Shown here: positions 16,369 through 23,364 of the stretch, piece after piece
Position numbering within the stretch: the first letter of the stretch is position 1
How the letters are laid out: each line of letters opens with the position of its first letter
Assembly: GCA_020099315.1 (NCBI GenBank)
Contig: CP083650.1
Span: forward strand, 4,278,001 to 4,342,000
Direction of reading: 5' to 3'
Source: Citrobacter europaeus
GTDB taxonomy: Bacteria > Pseudomonadota > Gammaproteobacteria > Enterobacterales > Enterobacteriaceae
DNA length: 64,000 bases
Notes under the pieces: generated by a model
What the model was told of the DNA's origin: nothing
Database searches by the model: none
Seen by the model: only the letters and a program-made list of their open reading frames with translations
Position numbers and translations under genes: made by a program

Positions 16369-17454
16369 ATGGGAAACTCCAAACGCATTGCTTTTAGAAT
16401 AGTTATTACGCTCAACAACAACTCAGCAACCGTCGTACCTGAATGTCATAATTTAAAATATAAGTTCTCCAGAAATCACACTGACAAACTAGAAATCACT
16501 GGAGATACCATCACAATATCCGGTAGCCGTTCTGGAAAGCCTAATTTCGATGAAATATTCGCCAATAATCAAAGCGAGGTTTATTTTCAGGTAATTAAAT
16601 CATATATTTATTACTGCGTCGCGAATGGCAACATATTTAAAATATTGAAAATAGAATGTCATAATAACGACGACGCCATCGATAAAGTATACTCTGGTGA
16701 TGAGATACGAAATCTCAACGTGTCAAACAATGCACCAAATATAAGAAAGATAAACAAGGCAAAAGCGGCAATAATTTTTGAGGCCACGCCTGAAAGTAAT
16801 AAATACCTGTACGCTATGAGCACATTAATCCGTTCACTTTGTAGTGACGACAATAACGACATTTTCGAAAAAATATGGAAGTCCTATAACTCAATTTACC
16901 GAGTCATCAGCAATGAAAAGCAAGAGGTTGAATGTCTTAATGAAATGGGGAGGGAGATAATAAGCAACCCTGCAAACTACCCTCTTTCTGTAAATGCCGC
17001 TCAAGCCATTTCGGGTAATGATATATCGGATTCCACTCGGTGGTGGAGGATGTTAGAGAATAAATTCATCATACGAGGAAATAAAAAAACTCGAGAAAAT
17101 AATTTCTCTACCTTCCTTACTCAATATCAAGACTTTCGATTAAATGAAGTATCTCAGAGGAACGTTGATATTGAAAAAAACTTTTGGACCAACTCCAACC
17201 TAAAAACCACAACAATAAATGACATTGCAAATAAAATAAATAACAACCAAAGAAATGATGCCGAAGTAGTTGATGCAATTTGTAATCATTACGCCTACTT
17301 CCTTAGAAATAAAACCCTGCATGGAGATCAAACAGATCATTCTTTCAGGTTCATACCCTATAACAAAGAAGAGAAAACATTGAAATTCACCTCGAATATT
17401 TTGTTTTTACTGGTGTGCGACCTGATAAATAGCCACACACTCCAGACAAGTTAA
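16369..17454 (+). CDS. Accessory (moron) gene with a HEPN-like C terminus
   Basis: 361 residues, not recognised as a named family. It sits between V and S on the strand opposite to both, and is far richer in A and T than the flanking tail genes, with many Asn, Lys and Ile codons. These are signs of recent transfer and its own promoter. The position corresponds to the non-essential orf30 locus of P2. Near the C terminus RNKTLHG (R313 to H318, R-X4-H) lies in a helix-like context (NHYAYFLRNKTLHGDQ) followed by a hydrophobic helix (ILFLLVCDLIN). This arrangement is typical of HEPN ribonuclease domains used in toxins and phage-defence proteins. The N-terminal half has no motif I can name. Function is inferred; a role in lysogen defence against other phages is plausible but unproven. 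Confidence 0.75.
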   Translation: MGNSKRIAFRIVITLNNNSATVVPECHNLKYKFSRNHTDKLEITGDTITISGSRSGKPNFDEIFANNQSEVYFQVIKSYIYYCVANGNIFKILKIECHNNDDAIDKVYSGDEIRNLNVSNNAPNIRKINKAKAAIIFEATPESNKYLYAMSTLIRSLCSDDNNDIFEKIWKSYNSIYRVISNEKQEVECLNEMGREIISNPANYPLSVNAAQAISGNDISDSTRWWRMLENKFIIRGNKKTRENNFSTFLTQYQDFRLNEVSQRNVDIEKNFWTNSNLKTTTINDIANKINNNQRNDAEVVDAICNHYAYFLRNKTLHGDQTDHSFRFIPYNKEEKTLKFTSNILFLLVCDLINSHTLQTS

Positions 17455-17459
17455 ATTGA

Positions 17460-17909
17460 TTAGATATCGAAGCCCTTGGCTATTATAACTTCAATAATAG
17501 CCAAGTCGTCACTCTGGAAACCTAACAATGGTCGGGCATCATACTGTACCGGCGTACTGTTTCGCCCGGGCTTATCCTTGAGGCCGTACTGATGCACATT
17601 CGCCATCCGTTGTACTTTACCGGTAAATTCCACGACCGCCGCGTCATTCCCCGCCGTAGCTTTCATAAAGCGACTGGTGCGGAGTTTGGCGAACATTTCC
17701 CGCTTAACCCGGCCTTTTTTGGCTTTTACCGGCTGGCGTTTTCGGGCGGCGTAAGGTGTCCCGTCCGGGGCTTTCTGCGTTTTAATCCGGCGCTGTTGAC
17801 GGGCTCGCAGGGTCTTCGCGATATCTGCGGCCATTCTGCGACGGGCAGCAGGTGACAGCGCCGCTATCAGCCCCGCGAGCTTATCGTCAAAGGGTTTAAA
17901 GTCATTCAT
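17460..17909 (-). CDS. Tail completion protein S (GpS)
   Basis: 149 residues. P2 GpS is a tail-completion protein needed for stable tails and head-tail joining. The start MNDFKPFDDKLAGLIAALSP and the block ANVHQYGLKDKPGRNSTPVQ fit the family. The middle is rich in Arg and Lys. Its start overlaps the R stop codon by eight bases. The stop lies only six bases from the end of the convergent cargo gene. Confidence 0.92.
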   Translation of the reverse strand: MNDFKPFDDKLAGLIAALSPAARRRMAADIAKTLRARQQRRIKTQKAPDGTPYAARKRQPVKAKKGRVKREMFAKLRTSRFMKATAGNDAAVVEFTGKVQRMANVHQYGLKDKPGRNSTPVQYDARPLLGFQSDDLAIIEVIIAKGFDI

Positions 17910-18369
17910 GCAAGCGACTCACGAGCTCACCGTTAACATACAGTTCAACTGGCCGGGTAACGGGCTCCGGCGGCTGCGGCTCTTCAGCCTGTTCGACGTG
18001 GAGCTTATCCCCCTGCTCTTTAACGATAGTGCGCTCGGTCAGCATCAGGCTGATACTGATATCGGTGCTGTCGTTGTCGTTGATATCGGCAAAATAGGTG
18101 AATCCCTTTTTACGCCCTTCATCGGTCGTCATAATGTCAGCCTGATGGATGCGCAACCATGCCTGAATCGGGACGAGTAACAGCTCGATATCATCCGTGA
18201 AATCGGTCACCACCACATTAAGCGTGTACCGGTTCTCAAACGACAGCGACGTCGCCAGCGTCGAGGCAAGATTCCCGTTGTCGATAAAGACACGCATCAT
18301 ATCGGGGTTTCGTGCCAGCACCGGCACAGCGTCAGTTAAGGCTTTTCGCAGACTCTTCGGCTTGTACAT
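17902..18369 (-). CDS. Tail completion protein R (GpR)
   Basis: 155 residues, matching P2 GpR in length. The start MYKPKSLRKALTDAVPVLAR and the internal VVVTDFTDDIELLLVPIQAW are typical. It works with S in completing the tail. It overlaps lysC at its start and S at its end. Confidence 0.92.
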   Translation of the reverse strand: MYKPKSLRKALTDAVPVLARNPDMMRVFIDNGNLASTLATSLSFENRYTLNVVVTDFTDDIELLLVPIQAWLRIHQADIMTTDEGRKKGFTYFADINDNDSTDISISLMLTERTIVKEQGDKLHVEQAEEPQPPEPVTRPVELYVNGELVSRLHE

Positions 18370-18622
18370 CGATTCTATCCTGACAGTTTTTTATTGTTCT
18401 GACCTGAAGCGCACAGCGCTCGAGGGCGCTTTCGAGCTGGCGTATATCCGCGCTCAGGTCGCCATTGGTGGTCGGGTCACTTCCCGGCATCGGGCAAAGA
18501 CTGACCCTCGGGCATGCGTTGTAAACAATCACCGGCGTCGGCACAGGCGGCGCGCTGGTGCAACCGGCGCACAGCATCAGGCAAATCAGCGCTATACCAG
18601 CGGCGAAGTTGTTCGTTTTCAT
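18332..18622 (-). CDS. lysC: Outer-membrane spanin lipoprotein (LysC/Rz1-like)
   Basis: 96 residues starting at 18622 (MKTNNFAAGIALICLMLCAG). It has a lipoprotein signal peptide and an LCAGC lipobox, so the mature protein would be lipid-anchored in the outer membrane, and a proline-rich stretch follows (TSAPPVPTPVIVYNACP). It is embedded in another frame within the 3' half of lysB, the classic Rz/Rz1 overlap. Together the two proteins fuse inner and outer membranes in the last step of lysis. Confidence 0.88.
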   Translation of the reverse strand: MKTNNFAAGIALICLMLCAGCTSAPPVPTPVIVYNACPRVSLCPMPGSDPTTNGDLSADIRQLESALERCALQVRTIKNCQDRIDVQAEESAKSLN

Positions 18623-18890
18623 TGAGTAACCTCGTAATGGTCTGTTCCCGGCGTTGCGCCCGCGCTCCGGCATCGATGAGCTCACCGCGCAGTAAGACCT
18701 GAGCGGTCTCATTTTCCTCACGGATACGGGAGGCCGTTTTAAGCTGGCTTTTCAGCATGGTAATCACCGTTTTTTGTTCACCGGCGACTTTATTCGCCCG
18801 CTCAAAGGAACGGGTCAGACTGGTGTTTTCGTGCCGCATCCAGAGCAGCCCGGCCACGGCCAGCACTAACAACACGACTATCGTTTTCAT
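18477..18890 (-). CDS. lysB: Inner-membrane spanin (LysB/Rz-like)
   Basis: 137 residues with one N-terminal membrane helix (MKTIVVLLVLAVAGLLWM), then a long charged coiled coil in the periplasm (about residues 25-95). This is the inner-membrane partner of LysC. The C terminus shows LRRWYSADLPDAVRRLHQRA, common to P2 LysB and other Rz proteins. The start overlaps the endolysin stop codon by four bases. Confidence 0.9.
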   Translation of the reverse strand: MKTIVVLLVLAVAGLLWMRHENTSLTRSFERANKVAGEQKTVITMLKSQLKTASRIREENETAQVLLRGELIDAGARAQRREQTITRLLNENEQLRRWYSADLPDAVRRLHQRAACADAGDCLQRMPEGQSLPDAGK

Positions 18891-19396
18891 TTCGCCCCCT
18901 TCAGGCAGTAAGTACGCTCGCGAAAGCGGCGGTTTTCGAGCCCGGTATTACGCTCACCATTCACAAACACCCAGCGGGTAAGCTGGTCACAGGCCTGCCA
19001 CCATTGCCGGTGTTTCAGGTGATACACCAGCGTCGAGCGACAGGCCGCGCCGGTGCCGACGTTAAAAGCGAAGCTGACCAGCGCGTCATAGACGGCGGGT
19101 GGCATGTCCACCGGCACACAGACCGCGAGTCGTTTCTCGACGTTCAGCACGTCGGCGACCAGATTCGCGGCGGCTTCCTTCTCGGTGATATCCCGTTTCG
19201 GTACCACCCCGGCAGTGTGGCCGATGCCTGACGTCCACACACCCGCGCTGCACTGGTAAGGACGCAACCGGCACCCCTCGAGGTCGGCAATCAGCGCGAG
19301 CCCCTCCGGCGAGGTGTGAAGCAAACGAAAATCAGGCACCAGTGCCGCCAGCGCCAGCACGACGGCCACACTGCAACGTTTAACGAATGAGCCCAC
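18887..19396 (-). CDS. SAR endolysin (lysozyme, glycoside hydrolase 24)
   Basis: 169 residues with a GTG start at 19396, which lies inside the 3' end of the holin gene. The N terminus (SFVKRCSVAVVLALAALVPD) is a weakly hydrophobic signal-anchor-release segment. The catalytic region LEGCRLRPYQCSAGVWTSG has E40, C49 and T55 in the E-8-C/D-5-T spacing of phage lysozymes. As in phage P1 Lyz, the middle residue is Cys rather than Asp, and further Cys at 8 (in the SAR helix) and 42 are present. By analogy with P1 the enzyme would be held inactive by a Cys8-Cys49 bond while membrane-tethered and activated by disulphide exchange on release. P2 itself uses a soluble GpK lysozyme. Confidence 0.88.
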   Translation of the reverse strand: MGSFVKRCSVAVVLALAALVPDFRLLHTSPEGLALIADLEGCRLRPYQCSAGVWTSGIGHTAGVVPKRDITEKEAAANLVADVLNVEKRLAVCVPVDMPPAVYDALVSFAFNVGTGAACRSTLVYHLKHRQWWQACDQLTRWVFVNGERNTGLENRRFRERTYCLKGAK

Positions 19397-19601
19397 GAAT
19401 AACCCCCTTATCAATCCCCATCGAGACGAGATAGCGGTATTTCTTTCGCTGGTACCAGAAGTTAACCAGCGCGGTAAAAATGGCGCAGCTTCCCCCGACA
19501 TAAAGCGCGAGCCGTTCCGGTGTCTGCGTACCGAAATACGCCAGCACCACTGACAGCCAGTAGGTCAGAAAGGTTGTGATTTTATCCACAGTCAGTCCCA
19601 T
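19380..19601 (-). CDS. Phage holin (GpY position)
   Basis: 73 residues with two membrane segments (about residues 8-24 and 31-48: LTYWLSVVLAYFGTQ and LYVGGSCAIFTALVNFW) and a basic C-terminal tail (YQRKKYRYLVSMGIDKG). The small size, the hydrophobic pattern and the place directly before the endolysin identify it as the holin. With a SAR endolysin it may act as a pinholin that depolarises the membrane; that is inference. Confidence 0.82.
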   Translation of the reverse strand: MGLTVDKITTFLTYWLSVVLAYFGTQTPERLALYVGGSCAIFTALVNFWYQRKKYRYLVSMGIDKGVIRGLIR

Positions 19602-19795
19602 AAATTCACGGTCTCCGATACCGGTGCGGCGTCGACTTCAGGCAGACTGACCGCCGTGCCATGTGGCAGGACGACACCCAGCTCGGCGAGCCCCGGATTA
19701 GCCAGCAATACCGCCTCGACCACACCTTCAGTACGCCCGTAATGGCGCTGACATAACGTGTCGAGCGTGTCGCCCTGATGCGCGATGACGTTCAT
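19592..19795 (-). CDS. Tail protein X (GpX, LysM-like)
   Basis: 67 residues matching P2 GpX. The opening MNVIAHQGDTLDTLCQRHYG is a LysM-type motif, followed by VEAVLLANPGLAELG. GpX is an essential tail protein. It overlaps the holin start and the L stop codon. Confidence 0.93.
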   Translation of the reverse strand: MNVIAHQGDTLDTLCQRHYGRTEGVVEAVLLANPGLAELGVVLPHGTAVSLPEVDAAPVSETVNLWD

Positions 19796-20295
19796 CAGAT
19801 TTGCCCCACGATGCAGCGCGCTTTGTCCTGGATGCGGGCAACCGACCAGCGCATGTCACGCCACATTTCATCGATGGTGTCATCGATGCTGTCGGCCTTT
19901 TTGTCACCTTTGGCGCTGGCATCAACGCCCCGGTAACGCTCGTACAGCGTCGCGGTCGTCATCGAGCAAACAGCGTTGAAGTAGTGAAAAACCCGCACAC
20001 TTTCGCCGTCGAGTTCATCCGTCGGCACATCCTCAAGTCGCGCGTAACCGGCGGCGAGCTGAAGGTCGCGCCAGTCGGTTAACTCGGCGTTGGTCTCGGC
20101 CATCGCGGTTTTAATCGCCCGGCGCAGACGCACCGGCGTCACAGTCTGCTCGAGGCGCATTTCTTCGCGCATGCGCTTCGGGTCAACATCCGGGAAAAAA
20201 GCCGTGTTTTTAATCACCGGCTCGTCGACCGGCACCGGCGGGATGACCATCGGGTCGCGCTGTTGCGCCGGGTTATTCATCACAATCATGGTCAT
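19795..20295 (-). CDS. Head completion/stabilisation protein (GpL)
   Basis: 166 residues. In P2, GpL caps the portal after DNA packaging and forms the head-tail connector. The blocks DEPVIKNTAFFPDVDPKRMR and RYRGVDASAKGDKKADSIDD match the family. The stop codon overlaps the X start. Confidence 0.93.
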   Translation of the reverse strand: MTMIVMNNPAQQRDPMVIPPVPVDEPVIKNTAFFPDVDPKRMREEMRLEQTVTPVRLRRAIKTAMAETNAELTDWRDLQLAAGYARLEDVPTDELDGESVRVFHYFNAVCSMTTATLYERYRGVDASAKGDKKADSIDDTIDEMWRDMRWSVARIQDKARCIVGQI

Positions 20296-20392
20296 GAGTA
20301 CCTCAGTAAATAGGTGGGCGGTGGACGCCGGTCGCAGTTACGGTGAATCACCGACATTGACCAGCGTGCCGCCCGGCGCGGGGCGCGTTCTG

Positions 20393-21151
20393 TTAACCGG
20401 CGACTTTCTTCGGGCGTCCCCGCCCTCGTTTCACCGGTGAATCTTGTTTTTTCGCGGGTGCCTTTTTCGCGGCTTTCGGCGCCGTTTTTTTGACGGCGAC
20501 CGGTTTCGGGTTCAGCTCACGAGTGAGGGTCTCAATGTCTTTTCTTACCCCGGCGTGGGTGTCGAGCTGTAAGGCGCGTTGCAGGTGCGCCAGTGCATCA
20601 GGAAGCTGACCGGCATCACGCAGGGTCAGACCGGTGACCTTATGCAGTCGGGCGCGCACTTCGTCAGGCATATCGGCGGCATCGGTCAGCCCGATGACCT
20701 CGAGCAGTTGTGCAGCGTCGACCGGCTCACCGCCGATACGGGCGCGGAGAGCCGCGAGCGCGACCTCTTCGGCCAGCATGTAAGGCGCGGGGCGGGAATG
20801 GTTTTCCGGCATCGACAGGCCAAAACGCAGGGCATAGCGCGCAATCTCAACAGCGCCGGTGATATCCCCCGCATCCAGACGCCAGAGCATCACCGTCATC
20901 AGAATGTCATCCTGTGCGCCGGTGCCGCTTTCCAGTACGCCAGCGACCCACGGCAGGTACAGCGGGAGTAATTCGCGTTTTTTATCCGCTTTGCGCTCTT
21001 TAGAACGAATGGCTGATAGCGTCCTGCGGTCTGCGGCCAGCTTGACGAGCATTTGCTCGTAAGGTGAGGCATGACGCAGCGGGGCGTTATCCCGCTGCGA
21101 TGCCCTGACAGCCGAGACCCGCATCGCGTGACGCTGTGCGGGGGTTGCCAT
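20393..21151 (-). CDS. Terminase small subunit (GpM)
   Basis: 252 residues, start MATPAQRHAMRVSAVRASQR. GpM recognises and cuts DNA at cos together with the large subunit P. The middle is helical (TGLTLRDAGQLPDALAHLQR) and the C terminus is a long lysine/proline-rich tail ending KRGRGRPKK, an AT-hook-like DNA-binding motif. It follows the capsid gene N with only three bases between. Confidence 0.92.
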   Translation of the reverse strand: MATPAQRHAMRVSAVRASQRDNAPLRHASPYEQMLVKLAADRRTLSAIRSKERKADKKRELLPLYLPWVAGVLESGTGAQDDILMTVMLWRLDAGDITGAVEIARYALRFGLSMPENHSRPAPYMLAEEVALAALRARIGGEPVDAAQLLEVIGLTDAADMPDEVRARLHKVTGLTLRDAGQLPDALAHLQRALQLDTHAGVRKDIETLTRELNPKPVAVKKTAPKAAKKAPAKKQDSPVKRGRGRPKKVAG

Positions 21152-21154
21152 CGG

Positions 21155-22315
21155 TTATGCCTCCTTGCCGTCAGTGGTGCCAATTTCAGCCGGTGCGCTG
21201 CCTGTCAGAGACTGCATCGCCTTGACCATTGCCGCCGCAAAGACTTCCGCGCTCACTGGTTCAGAGGTGGCGGGTTCTTCCGGCTCGAGAATCTCGATAT
21301 TTTCAATCAGGCACCCGGCCTCGTAGTCCTCGATAACGAAATCGACTTTGACCTGTTCGTAGTTTTCCACCTGGTCGAGTTTTGGATTTTCGACGATGTG
21401 GCGGCGGTGACCGTCCTCGTACAGATAAATCGAAATGTTATCCAGCGTGGTAATGAAAACGCTGTTTGCCGGGAAGAACGGCGCGCGCACCGCCTGAAGC
21501 TGACCGATGGTTTTCTGGCTGATAATCAGCTCACCGGCGAGCTGTTCGCTGTTTGCCTGGAATTTGTTAATCATCGGGAAGTATTTGTCGGTCAGGATAC
21601 GGCGACCACAGATGACAACCATTTCCGGGTTCTCGCGGTGAATTTCCGCGACCAGCGACTCGAAAGCATCCATGACCAGCGCGTCGAGGTTGGCGTAATG
21701 CCCCCCTTTACCCACTTTGATGGTGTTCGAAATTACGGTGCCGTCAGCGTCGGTGACGCTGGACATCACGCGCTCAGGCGCGTCATTGCGGTATTTCTGC
21801 AACCAGCCGACAGCCACATCCTGAAGTAACGGGTTTTTGCTACGGTCAGACGTCGCCGCCCGGCTCACGCCGTTAAAGCCGATGGTGATGTAATCCAGCG
21901 CCTGACGCTTGATGATGGCGTTGCGAATGCGAATCTGAAAATCCTGAAAACGCGCCCACAGGTCGAGTTTGTTGTACTTCAGGTGATAGTCGAAGTTCAC
22001 CGGGTGACAGAAATAGCGGTACGCATCCATTTTCGCGAAATCAGCGGTTTTACGCTCGACGCCGCCGTCGGTGTCAGCGGTGCTGGCAATGGAGCCGGTC
22101 ACATCGATGCCGACCTTCTCTTCAGTCAGCTCGCCAACGGTCACCATGTTGATGAGCTTCAGGAAGCTGGACGACTGCTGGATTTTGTCAAACAGGGTCT
22201 GCGTCACCGACGGCTCGACGGTGAATTTTTTGTCGAGGTCGCTGGTCGCGATGCCGTTCAGCTCGGCGATACGGCTCAGGTACTGATTGAATTTAAAACG
22301 GGTCTCTTTACGCAT
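21155..22315 (-). CDS. Major capsid protein (GpN)
   Basis: 386 residues, somewhat longer than P2 GpN (357). The N terminus MRKETRFKFNQYLSRIAELN and the segment RNAIIKRQALDYITIGFNGV are conserved. The extra length is an Ala/Glu/Pro-rich C-terminal tail (PEEPATSEPVSAEVFAAAMV). In P2 the N-terminal 31 residues are cut off by the GpO protease during head maturation, and the same first-30 sequence is kept here. It lies between scaffold O and terminase M. Confidence 0.95.
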   Translation of the reverse strand: MRKETRFKFNQYLSRIAELNGIATSDLDKKFTVEPSVTQTLFDKIQQSSSFLKLINMVTVGELTEEKVGIDVTGSIASTADTDGGVERKTADFAKMDAYRYFCHPVNFDYHLKYNKLDLWARFQDFQIRIRNAIIKRQALDYITIGFNGVSRAATSDRSKNPLLQDVAVGWLQKYRNDAPERVMSSVTDADGTVISNTIKVGKGGHYANLDALVMDAFESLVAEIHRENPEMVVICGRRILTDKYFPMINKFQANSEQLAGELIISQKTIGQLQAVRAPFFPANSVFITTLDNISIYLYEDGHRRHIVENPKLDQVENYEQVKVDFVIEDYEAGCLIENIEILEPEEPATSEPVSAEVFAAAMVKAMQSLTGSAPAEIGTTDGKEA

Positions 22316-22336
22316 GAGTTTTGTATTCCTTCGGGG

Positions 22337-23200
22337 TTAGCAGTCGGTCAGCGTGGAGCCAGACGAATCACCGTCGCCACCGGCGCTTAACTTGCGGCGC
22401 GGCTGCGTTTTGTCTTCGGTGTGCTCCAGCGTGGTTTTGATAGTGCTGAATTGCTGCGAGGTGGCGTCGGCCTGTTCAGCCAGCGCTTTTTTGACGTCGG
22501 CGAGTTCGGTTTCAATGGCACTGAAACGCACCTCAGCGCTTTCGCCGCCGGTCTGCACCCGTTCGGCAATGGCGGTCACGGCTTCATGTACATCACCGAA
22601 ACGCGCATCGTCGTCAGTCTGTTTACGGCTGAAGATGCCTTTCACGGTGTCGCTGAGTTTGGTCAGCAGGGTGTCGGGCAGGTCTTCGAATTCCAGCTCG
22701 GCAAGGGTTGCCACTGAGAACAGGTCGCCCGGCTGGTCTTTCTTCCCGGCCAGTGGGTTTTGTTGTGCGCGGGAACAGAATTGCAGGTACTCGGTACCGA
22801 GGCTCGCCGGGTCGTCGGTTACCGCCAGCCCGATGAGGTGACATTTGCCGGTGTTGGCAAAGTTCGGGCGAATTTCCATCGAGGTGTAAACTTTCTGGCC
22901 TTTCGCCAGCATCGCGAGCAGGTTGTCGAGCGGGGCAATTTTGCCGAACAGCGCCAGCTTGCCGTTGAGCGCCGAATCGTCGTCAATCACTTCTGCTTTC
23001 ACTTCCGTGACGTCGCCATAGCGGCAAAACGGGCTGTCGGGAATAACGCTGCGGATATGCTCGAGGTTAATGCGACAGCCGTAGACGCGCGGGTCAAAGC
23101 CGTCGGCCATTTCCTGAATATCGGTCGCACTGATGACGCGACCGTCGCAGGTGTCACCCTCGACGCCGATGCGAAACCATTTCGAAATTTTTTTAGCCAT
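22337..23200 (-). CDS. Capsid scaffolding protein and protease (GpO)
   Basis: 287 residues. The N-terminal half is a serine protease whose catalytic triad in P2 is Asp19, His48 and Ser107; the same residues fall at the same positions here (CDGR, NLEHIRS, YTSME). The C-terminal half is a helical scaffold (ETELADVKKALAEQADATSQ) that shapes the head shell and is then removed. It is the first gene of the O-N-M-L-X-holin-lysis-R-S operon and is divergent from P. Confidence 0.95.
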   Translation of the reverse strand: MAKKISKWFRIGVEGDTCDGRVISATDIQEMADGFDPRVYGCRINLEHIRSVIPDSPFCRYGDVTEVKAEVIDDDSALNGKLALFGKIAPLDNLLAMLAKGQKVYTSMEIRPNFANTGKCHLIGLAVTDDPASLGTEYLQFCSRAQQNPLAGKKDQPGDLFSVATLAELEFEDLPDTLLTKLSDTVKGIFSRKQTDDDARFGDVHEAVTAIAERVQTGGESAEVRFSAIETELADVKKALAEQADATSQQFSTIKTTLEHTEDKTQPRRKLSAGGDGDSSGSTLTDC

Positions 23201-23280
23201 GAATCAGGTGTCCTGAGTTGGGTTATCGGGTCGGATGTAGTTTCCCGACTCCCTCCCTCGCCAGCCACCGGTTACAGAAG

Positions 23281-23300
23281 TGCAACCCCTGACACAACAG
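23281..23300. promoter_or_regulatory. Candidate late promoter element in the O/P divergent region
   Basis: TGCAACCCCTGACACAACAG lies between the divergent starts of O (23200) and P (23365) and matches the element before FI at 16 of 20 positions. In P2 both late promoters in this gap depend on Ogr. Confidence 0.5.
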
Positions 23301-23364
23301 GGGGTTAGCGATTCATCCCCCCTGAATCTTTAGCCTTGCCGTGTACTCATCACAGTGAGGTTTT

